The position numbers and the translations under genes are program-made. Below are positions 47,389-57,495 of a DNA stretch of 60,000 bases, piece by piece (position 1 is the first letter of the stretch; each line of letters starts with the position of its first letter). Under the pieces are notes generated by a model. That model saw only the letters and a program-made list of their open reading frames with translations, did not search any database and had not been told where the DNA came from. Origin of the DNA: Tubiluchus corallicola (Eukaryota; Priapulida; Priapulimorpha; Priapulimorphida; Tubiluchidae); NCBI GenBank assembly GCA_030141605.1, contig JAQGDQ010000141.1, positions 302,501 through 362,500 of the forward strand, given 5' to 3'.

Positions 47389-48688
47389 TTTTTAGATTAT
47401 AGGTGAAGTGCTGTACAGCAAAGTTGCGGATAACTACACAATCCAGTTATAACATTAGAATAGTTTCTTGAAGTCCCATGTAACCCTGAGACAAACTTGG
47501 AATTATCGACATAAGCTTTGGCTGAGATTTCTCTAAACCACTATCTCTTGATTTAGTGTATTTTCAGTCAACAAATATCGCTGCAATCTTGTGGATGTAT
47601 CTATAGGGGCTTGGTAAAGGGTGCCTTTTCATTTGGTGAAAATGACAAGCTGCTTATGCACTGCATAACACGCAGTTACGCTTGAATTTTTATATTTCAA
47701 CCAAGTGAATGTTGCACCACTATTTGCGCAAAGTCGCCAACATAAACAGCTTTAGCAAAATGGAGTTACTCTTACAGACCTCTGGTGGTAGGCACCAGTT
47801 GGGACAAAAATTTGCAGGGTATCTGTGTTATTGAGGTGTTTAGTTTGGTGAAGTGACGTTATTATTATATAAGAATAAAGTCTTTCTTAGAAGATATTTT
47901 TTATTTATGCGCGTGATAATGTATAAGGTTAGTACAAAGACATTGTTGAAGAACGAATTGTAAGGGTCAAAAACTTACATAATTTTATTGAATGTAGAAA
48001 TCATTACATATGGGAAAAGTATACGCCCATTATAATTCATAGTAAACAGTAAACTAAACTATTATCATCATGGCCATATATCTTAGCACGCATTTCAATG
48101 GAGTATCGTTAAATCATAGATTTGAGTAGCTTTCTGCTGACCTAGAATTAAGCCAGTTTTTTTTCAGTAACTTGCCAAAGGCCAACAGCATCTCTCCTGA
48201 TCTACTCAGAGCATCAACTTATACCGAAGTCACAGAGCCATTTCTCTTTGCATTTCTGCTTTGCAAACATCTTGTTTTCGTGACATCAGCAACTGCCCCG
48301 TCTCCCAACTTGAAATCTCCGTGATGTGAATAGCTACATTTCCATAGCTTAAGCTGCCATCTTACCTTACATCTAGGGCAGGCTTGATCACAAGATAATG
48401 GGCATAATAAGTTCTAGTATCAAATATACCTAGCTTATAATAAATTTACATCAACTCTCCAATTACATATGGCTAAAGTTTACAATTCCCCACAAACAAG
48501 AAGTTAATTCATGAAACAGATTAGTCTTAGGGTTTGGTTTATAATTAGGGCTAGGATTGGATTAGGGTTAGGATTCGGTAAGGTTATTTAAATTGTATGC
48601 GGGACTGTAAACTCCCTTCCTAAATATTATCGATAATTTCTGCGATTATTTTCTGAGTCACATCCGAATTCGGTCTCATCTATATGTG
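47389..48688. other. Intergenic region upstream of VTI1A
   Basis: Holds a short degenerate TTAGGG-like stretch at 48526-48585. Promoter and any 5' UTR of VTI1A should lie at the right end, but no TATA box or start site can be assigned. Confidence 0.4.
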
Positions 48689-51600
48689 ATGGTCCTTCAA
48701 AATGCAGCTCAAAACTCTGTAGTATTTAGTGACCCGACAAAGCAGCAGTGCGCATTATTAAAATGCGCAAACAAAGAAAGTATGGCTTCTCTCTTGGAAT
48801 CGTTTGAGCAGCAGTATGGTACATTATCTGCAGAAATTACAGCCAGAACAGGGCAAATTTCAATACTTACAGGCGGTAAGAATCAAAATACTAATATTTT
48901 TATGTAATTTTATATCTTTTTGGCTAAGATTGTGTAATATGTTGTCTAATGTTATATTAGAACAATAATGAATAAGTTGTCTAGTAATATAGACATAATT
49001 ATATTATAAGTTACATATTGTTTTATCATAACATTGAGTTATACGTATATGATATTCCGGATTATGTTTCTTCCAATGTAAGAATGTTTGCAGATGTTGT
49101 TAAATTATTTAGATAAATCAAGTCTCAGTTTATCTGTGCTTCAGCTTGACTTCGATTATGATCAGACATGGTCCAGTGACTTTTGCAGCTGGAGCCTAAG
49201 TATAAGTGTGAATTGTTATATATGAGAAGTCTTGCCCCCAAAAGAGGAGTTCAAGACCTTGTGCAAACAAATGTACAACTACTGAGAATCATATAGGATG
49301 TTGCAGTGGACATCATGGAATTTAGAAAGCAACAAATAAAGACATAAGTGGAAAAAAGTGGTAGTATGTTGTGCCTCACACCTACAGAAGAGTGCCTGCC
49401 AGTTGCTGGTAGAGAGGGCGCTGTAATCACCTCAATCGTGTTAGTTAGAATTATGCAATTAATGATCAAACAGTCCGTGAGGGTTCTAGTTTTTAAGACC
49501 TAGCAGTGATTGCGTCTAATGGTTTGAAGTTTAATGGTCATATTGCTGAATTAAAGAAGAAAGCCAACAGATGTGCTGGTAAAATAAAGCAAATTGTAAT
49601 CAGCAGAGATTCTTCTATTATTTAGCCTTTATGCAAAATTTTGGTCCATTCATTTGTTGTGGAATATACTGCTGTTTTATGGTCGACGTGGTATGTTATG
49701 CATATTTACTGATCTGAAGTAATTCAGAAGAGTTGCCCTTGCTTGGCATGTGATATTGATTTATTGTCTATGTCTTTTCTAGACAAAGACATAATACTAT
49801 TTATTTGGTAAATGCATATAAGATTTTCAAAGATAAGACAATACTGCGGTCAACTGATTTCTTTTTTGTGATATCGGCTTCGGTGATATTCTGTTGAACT
49901 TTTTTGGCCTAGTGTTAGAACTAATGTATGAAAACATTTCTATTTTCATCATGTGCTTTGTTCATAGCACATGAATGTAAGAGCTTTGGAAAACTTAATT
50001 AAGCTAAAAAGTGCAATGAGAGTGGTGTACTCAATGCTAATTATAGGTTAGCATCACTAAACCCTAACCTGGTATAGATTCAATTTACTAATTCATATAA
50101 TATCTTTAACAAGCGTAAGCCAGACACAATGTTATGATGAAAAACTCATTTACTGTACATTATTTCTCATAATGTCTCAAATGAAATAATAAGTAACATC
50201 TCCAAATGTTTTTCCTGGGCAACTGATTAACCCACATTTTCTTAAAATTTTTAGCCGAGAAGAAGACTGCTGTACATGATGTTGAAAAGCTGCTCGAAGA
50301 GGCAGGAGAGCTGGTAAACCAGATTTTTAATTGATTCATTTACTGAAATTTTATAATTTTTCCAAATCTGCTGGATCCACTGTTAAGTACCGCATTAAAT
50401 GTGTTAGCTGTTAATTAATGTTAATAATGTTTTTTTCCAATTTGCCTAAATGCCAGATTTGCTCTTAACTTAACCTGACCCGAACTCCTGTCTTGATGCC
50501 ACTGAAAATAATGCAAAGACTAGCCTAGGCTAGCAGCCCAAGCTTGGCAGCAAATTTCGTCTCACTGAGCCTTTCTACACCACCTCAATTCCAATCTGTA
50601 TTTTCACAAATCGCAATAATCTGATTTCTGCTCAATGTCTGCCAATAGGACTACCAATGTTCTACCAATAGGACTAAATGTTATCTTTGATTTGTAATTC
50701 TGTTGAACTAGATCCGTCTGTTTTTTTTAATTACAAGTCATATGTACGACATCTACTACTTATGATGTTACAATCAAAGATTGAAGTCCTAGCTATAGTT
50801 TTGTGATCATTACTGGTAATGCCAGTGGAGGATTGCAATTTTATTAAAGGTGCCTATGCAGACAAACATACAGTAAGTCCTCCATTAACGATGCTAATGC
50901 GTTCCAGCACAATGCAACGTTAAGCAAAACGTCGTTAAACGAAATCAAAACTTCCATAGGAAGTAATGTAAACGAATTGAAATACATTCCAGAACCAAAA
51001 ATCAATGCATCAATGCTACTTAAATCATATAAAGTAAACATTTTATGAGTTTTATTCATATTTCTACTGATTAATTTCTTTCTGTTTGCTTGAAACCACC
51101 TATCTTTCTTACCAGTAACTATCTTGACTTGCTAGTGATTTCTCCTCCAGTTTAAACACTGCATGTTAAACACTACACAGTGAAAGCCAAGCTCTGCATG
51201 GAGCGACCTTGAGACAATTTCATGTAAAACTAATCTGCTTGTTATAGCAACCGGTTATGGATGAAAGTCCTTGGCATAGTGTCAGGTGTGTCGCTTGATA
51301 TAAGTGTGTTGAATTTAGTACGTAGTCTGTCGGGAAGAAAAACATTATAATAATTGCACTATTTAGGTTACTAATGCATTTTTAGAACAGAATAATGCAA
51401 TATGTACCGTTTTAATGCTTCAAATTAGGTAAAAAGCTTTGTTGACAAAATAAAAATGGCTGCAAGCAAAGGAAACAGTGCGTCTTTAAGTGAGAAAGAG
51501 GGGTCAAATTTTCAGCGTCGTTAAAACGAAACGTCGCTAAACGGGGAGTCATTAAGTGAGAAAAGGTGCCAAATATTCAGCGTCGTTAAAATGAAATGTC

Positions 51601-54600
51601 GTTAAATGAGGACGTACTGTTCGTCTTTTTGTTTGTGTGCTCATTCATTTAGTTATTATCTCATTCACATATTAAATCTTGCTAATTTACTGTACAGTTT
51701 ATCAGATTTTTATTTTTATCATTTATTGTTTAGATGATGTGAAAACTTTTATAGCGAATTTTACATTTGACGTGCTTTAAGATGAGAAGCAGTTTTTTTG
51801 TTGATGCTTGATTAGGATCATTGGACAAGTGAGCAAGAAGCACCAGTTGAATAAGTCAGAGTCCTGGTTTCTAGCATCTGAATAACAAATCTTCATTTCA
51901 AATGGATGCACACAGGCCGCAAAAATCCATTGTTCTAATTTTTATTTTCAAATCTTTGCATTACTTTGAAAGGAGTTTACAATTCCTCTCACAATTTAGA
52001 TACTCTAACGCTTATCAATTTCAAGAACTAGTTTCTTGTGTGTGGGGAATTGAAAATTTCAGGCATTACTTTTTTTTCAGTGAGTGTAGACTAATAGAAA
52101 AGAACCAAAATGTGCTGTCCTAAAAATGTTTTTTATGTACTGTGGCTAAATAATTCATAAGCATTTAATCTGATGAGGAAGAACTAGCACATGTACCTGA
52201 TTCAATTTATTATACACTACAGCTTGAACAAATGGAATTGGAGGCTCGAGATGTGCCGGAAAAAGACAGGGAGAAGTATCAAAACCGAACAAAGTCTTAC
52301 CAAGCGGAACTGAAACGTCTAGAAAAAGAATATGTAAGATGATAAGATTTTTTGCATACTGAAGTAGACTGTACTATCATTGTAGTAATGTGGGCATGCA
52401 GGTTTTCATAAAACGATTGTAGTTAATGATCTAACCCTTTCACTAAGGAGGGTAGCACACTGCCGCCTACGTTTTTCTTATAAGGGACGGAAGATGGCAG
52501 AAGTCGCCCGAGCGCAGTCCCTCGGGTCTGTTTATTTCACTGCTACGGCAATGCAGAAATATTGTAGAAAAGTTTAACAGCTGTGGGATTGGAGTTGCTT
52601 CGCAACAAGTAACTCTAGCCAGCCAATCAGCATCTTGGGCCACAAAATCACTTGCAGATTTTGGTGAAACGTATGTTTATTTACCTGTTTTGTATTCTTA
52701 TAAAATAATTGCGTATTATGGCTTGGTAATATGAATATTGTGAAAATTGGCTTCTAAATATAAGTATGTGCTTATTTATGTGGGCTGCATGTGCGTGCAT
52801 GCACGAGTGCATGTATGTGTGCACATATGTATAAACAAAATTAATATTCAATATTTGTGTTTAATAATAAATGGCTATTTGTTTATTTACAAGATTCTGT
52901 TTAGTAACTTGCCACAAGAAGTTATTGTTAAATGTGCAAAAGTCAATGCATCTCAGCTAAAAAGCAATTACATAATCAAAGGGTTAAATAACGTTGTGCT
53001 TCATGACATGTGTATTATAATTTATAACACTAATTTGATATTTTAAAATTGTAAGGCAGTAAAACACTGAGTCACATTTATCAGCTGTATTGCTGTTGGT
53101 TTGTAAAGGTGGCAGATTACAAAGATTTAAGAATTGAAATGGGCCATGGGCTAAGACCCCCTTTCTGCACATTGAGGGGTAGTGGTAATTAAATAACTTT
53201 CATGGAAAGTACTCATTAATATAGAAAGTACGATTTTCTTTATGGAGCATTCTGCATATTAGTTGTGTAAAAAGTGACTGCATTTACTTTTGTTTTGCCG
53301 TTTCAGTCAAATGTTTTCAGAAATTGTATTCATTTTATGTTTTCATTTTTTAAAATTATAATCATAACTGTAAACCAGAGCATCGAAGATGCTGTAGGAC
53401 CCCTGATCCTCATTTCTGACACCTTGAGGATCTTGATGTTTGTTCACAAATTCTCATAGGCAATAACGATATGCAAAGTGTACTAATTTTCCAGCTGTGC
53501 CCCTGTTCAAATAAGGTCAAATGGTTTTTTCATGTCCAAATTTCATGCAGTACAGCTGGTGTTTTCGGTCACATTTGGCAATTTCTACCTTTGTCCCAAA
53601 GTTACTGAATGCCATTCGTTCATCAATTGTCTGGTAAAATAGATTTGACATTTTGCTGGACCAAATCTGTCTTTAGAACACTACAATTGTATTTGTTCAA
53701 AATCCTAGATGCGCCCTGCCTACCTCCGTTAAGAGAGGGTTACAGTATCTTTGTCAATGCAGTGATTAATATACCCAATATTGTATTGCAAAATGAGATA
53801 TATTTTAAACTGACTTGTGAAGCAGTTTTTTCACCACATCGCTGCTTATGCTATAAACTTACTAATACTACGTGTGCACAAGTAAAACTAATCTCCAAAT
53901 TAGTATCATATCCTTAAAAAATCAATTTCACGAAAAGTTAGGTGAAAGTAGAGTTCGGTGACGTGACCGTAGTACCTGTGATGCTGTATTTGCATTTTTG
54001 TTTATTTATAGAATCGAGCAAAAATAAACTACGGTGATTCTCCAAGAAGCCGTGATGAACTGCTTAATTATGATGATTCTAATGAGTCTGAGGATCAAGT
54101 ATGTTTTCTATACTTAAGAATTTAAGATACAGGTAAAGCTGCATAATTAAAATGGAAAGAATTTATGCGGAAACAGAAATTTCAAGCTCTGCGATGTTTA
54201 ATGTTTACTTGTTAGTTCCTTAATAAAATTGTAATAATAAAATGAAATATTATACACAATAATTGAGAATTATTGTTGTTTGACTTGGGGAATTTTAATT
54301 GTTGCTTATTAGATTTTAAGCATAATTTTTCTGTCAGTTTGCTTGTAAATGAAAATTTCTTTCTAATTAATTAACTTTAATAAAATGTAACTTTATTATT
54401 TATTCACAGAGAAAAAGATTATTAGATAACACAGAAAGATTGGAAAGAAGTGGCAGACGGTTAGAAACGGGATACGCCATGGCTGTAGCAACTGGTAAGT
54501 TGCTTATTCCTCATGAATTGTCTATCGTACAAAGTGCTGTTCAGTAATTTAATGTCATTTTTGCATTCCTTAATGGCTAAGTCAATATATTGATATCTTA

Positions 54601-57495
54601 TCTATTTAATAATCAAATTATTAAATAATCCAATGCTCAAGTAGTTCTGTTGACATGTCTTGCGCCGATAGGTACAAAATAGTGAGACGACAGAAAATGA
54701 AAATCAAAATTGCTTAAAAAGGAAAACTAGATCCAATCTTAAACTATAGCTTCAGCCAATCTAACCTATAAAATATTGAAAGAAAACATACTATTTTTTA
54801 AAGAACAACTTGTGTAAAAGAATTATTAACACAGAAACATAATTTCGCATTCGCGCAGCTAATTATTCATTGTTACGTGCATTTCGCCATTCTCTAGTTA
54901 GACGAGCACTAGCGCCTGTATCCATGAACTGCGCTGTATAAAAAATAAATTGCCGTACAGTTCATTTCAGAGGTGTTCAGTCGTGATTTAGTGCAAACGT
55001 TCAGACATGAACTGAATGAACAATGAACTTGAAATTTGAATTTCAAACTTAAAATTTGCTGAGTTTGTGTATCACACTGAATGTTTTACAGTAACGCTGT
55101 ACTTCAATTTTCGCTTTTAAAAACACATGCAACACACTCGTGGAGTTGTGATATCATCACTGGTTTAGCAAGCCTGCTGTTAACTAAGTCTTTAACATAT
55201 TAGTTAATTATCAGAAATACTTTGTTGTTATAATAGGTGTTAAAATGTAAAATTTTACCGTATGCCAAAATGGGGTGTGATATGAAAAATCATAGCGTTT
55301 TCCTTTAAATTGTTATAAATTGTATAGTAAAATTCCAGGTATAGGCATCATGAATGGCTGCTTTGATAATAAAATTAAAGAATAGTTTATTAAAATAAAT
55401 TGAGCTGATGAAACTATAATGTTTTGTTTGCACTTGATCTTCAAAAAATATTTGCCATTTGTTAATAATATGTAGGCATAAAGTTGCTTGGCTATAGACT
55501 AATGACTGTTGTGTTGCAGAGGGTATTGGTGCACAAGTTATTGAGGATCTCCAGTCTCAAAGGGAAACTATTAAACGTACAAGAGATCGGGTAATTTGCA
55601 TGGCGTTAGTAGTATCTAGATAATTGTTAAAATTAAAATGCGGCAAAACTAAGTAAGATTGGCCACTGCTGCTTTCTACTTCGAGGTATAAACTCATGTA
55701 TAAGCTGCCAAACTGGTAAGTGCAAATTGTTTTTAACAAAAAAGTTGTGTGCAGAATGGTGGCATTAGGGAAAAACTTGATAGTCCACCCAAAATAAGTT
55801 TTTTGAAGTTATTTCAACATGATAATTATTATTTTTCAACGTAGATATTTTTATAAAAATGTAATTATGCTTATAATATTAATAGTACAAATACAGTCAA
55901 CCTCGGCTATAAGGTACTCGCTTATAAGGGACCACCAACGCCAGTCCCGATTTTTCGTAACATTTTTCCTATGCAAAAATCTTCGTATATAAGGTACTCG
56001 GATATAAGGGACTTTCGGTTATAAGGGACGATATCTTCAGGTCCCTTAGATAATAGAAACCGAGGTAAATTACCTCACATATAAGGGACCCTATGATAAA
56101 AGCGAAATTGATCGATTTTTAATCTCAATTTTTCTCACACTCGGAATTCGAACAGCTCAGTTTCCTCGGTCACATACATCTCGCATCACTGAAGGAGCTT
56201 TCTACATACCGTTTGCACTGAATGTGTAGCAATAATCCATAAAAATATGAGTAAAAGTACAGAAAAGCACAGTCTAGATACACCCTCTGACTCAACTTCG
56301 GCTATAAAGGACATCGGATATAAGGGATGGTTTTTTTCGGTCCCGAGGTGTCCCTTATATCTGAGGTTGACTGTATTTTAAATGTTTTTACTGTAATTTT
56401 GTATTTTTTCAGCTCAGAGAAGCAGATACTGAATTGGGCCGCAGTTCCAGAGTTTTAACAGGCATGCTGCAGAGGTTTGTACCTTAGGTATATCATTTAC
56501 TAACCATACCCTGCATGACTAATTAATGTCAATAAGACTATTCAAAAATAAGACTACTGATCTGCATGTTTCAGGATTTTCTAACTATAGTCGCTTTAAA
56601 ATCATCTGTCAAACCTCTTATGCTGACCATGTTGTTAAGCAGACCCTGCACAGTTCAACAATCTTATCCGATGAAGTGGTTTAATGTTGTTAAACGATAG
56701 TTATTGATAAAGATCCCATATCATACAAAACTGTTACGAAAAATTCAGTCAAACCTCTTTATACTGCCTACTTTCGAACTGCAGACAAAGTTAGCGTTAA
56801 GAGAGTTTGGCATTATAACGAGGTGCACAAACACATACTTGTTTGTGCATATTGTTTGCCAAAAATAAGTGTGTTAAGTTATTTTGGCACGATAAAGGGG
56901 CTTATAAAGAAGTTTGACCTGTAGTTTAATACTTAGTACTGTTATCGTCGATACCCAAGAAATATCGCACCCAGATCTTGGATACATGTAACTCTATGTG
57001 ATACCTACTTACATTTGAACTTCTTTTTAATTAACATTCTAAGTAACTTGACTTTCTAGGAAAGGATTCTAAATTTGTGTAGTTCAGACAGAAATTAATT
57101 ACTTAGTAAAGTTTGTCTTTGATTTAGCAGGTTTTTGACACTTGTATTTGACAAGTCGATTTTGTAGAAAAATATATTGAATTTATGTTACAGTGTTGTA
57201 TTCAGTTTGATAGGCAAAGGTTTTGACAACAAAAACAAAATCTCCAAACTTCATCTTACGTCATTTTATTTCACGTAAATGAAGGAATCGAGACGTTATT
57301 TGTCTAAATAAGAACAGGGTGTGATTTTACTTGAATCTGCTGAACTTGCAGTTTCTTGCTCAATACTCATTTTTGCTTTCTATTTTAATTTTCAGGGTGG
57401 TACAGAACAGAGTGCTGCTGATTCTAATTGGTTTGGTCATTTTATCTGTTATAGTAATGAGTATATATTTTACAACGAGAAGAAAAAACTCGTAG
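48689..57495 (+). CDS. VTI1A: Vti1a-type Qb-SNARE, eight exons
   Basis: Exons: 48782 (or 48689)-48875, 50255-50313, 52223-52333, 54012-54098, 54410-54494, 55520-55590, 56413-56474 and 57396-57495 (TAG 57493-57495). All seven junctions are GT/AG and in phase. From the ATG at 48782 the product is 222 residues, matching the usual 217-230; the upstream ATG at 48689 would add 31. Order: N-terminal Vti1 helical domain (SFEQQYGTLSAEITARTGQ; LEQMELEARDVPEKDREKYQ), acidic linker, SNARE helix about 118-190 (RLLDNTERLERSGRRLETGY; LGRSSRVLTGMLQRVVQNR), C-terminal anchor about 196-215 (VLLILIGLVILSVIVMSIYF) and a short basic lumenal tail. It acts in endosome-to-TGN and intra-Golgi fusion with syntaxin partners. 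The residue aligned to the central layer is Gln159 (LQSQRET). Introns carry several MITEs. Confidence 0.96.
49440..49900 (+). pseudogene. CR1-like LINE reverse transcriptase relic in VTI1A intron 1
   Basis: Reads DLAVIASNGLKFNGHIAELK, KKANRCAGKIKQIV, then a stop, then LVHSFVVEYTAVLWS. These correspond to the DLGV..S..L.W..HI and ...VRP.LEY...VW blocks of CR1-like RTs. Contains stops; inactive. Confidence 0.65.
50871..51619. mobile_element. 749-bp TIR element in VTI1A intron 2
   Basis: Inward-read ends are CAGTAAGTCCTCCATTAACG and CAGTACGTCCTCATTTAACG, 17 of 20 identical. A TA precedes the left end. The subterminal GCGTCGTTAAAACGAAACGTC block is present twice near the right end. Ends resemble pogo/Tigger-type elements. 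No transposase seen. Confidence 0.72.
52435..52983. mobile_element. piggyBac-like MITE, inverted relative of 21827-22398
   Basis: Left end CCCTTTCACTAAGG preceded by CTAA; right end read inward CCCTTTGATTATGTAATTGC with TTAA at 52984-52987. Shares GCTTCGCAACAAGTAA-type and CACAGCTGTTAAACTTTTCT-type blocks with the other copy. Confidence 0.68.
54690..55300. repeat. Dispersed repeat family, copy B
   Basis: Direct-orientation match to 22540-23200 (ATCCAATCTTAAACTA, ATTGAAAGAAAACATA, GCCATTCTCTAGTTAGACG, GTGATATCATCA). Lies in VTI1A intron 5. Confidence 0.66.
55894..56373. mobile_element. TA-flanked MITE, pogo/Tigger-like family, copy 3
   Basis: The cleanest copy: 480 bp, left CAGTCAACCTCGGCTATAAG, right CTGAGGTTGACTG, with TA on both sides (55892-55893, 56374-56375). 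Internal TATAAGGGA motifs recur many times. Lies in VTI1A intron 6, 40 bp before exon 7. Confidence 0.85.
56746..56921. mobile_element. Small 176-bp TIR element
   Basis: Left CAGTCAAACCTCTTTATA; right read inward CAGGTCAAACTTCTTTATA. Related in end sequence to the 480-bp TA family but with different interior. Lies in VTI1A intron 7. Confidence 0.6.
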
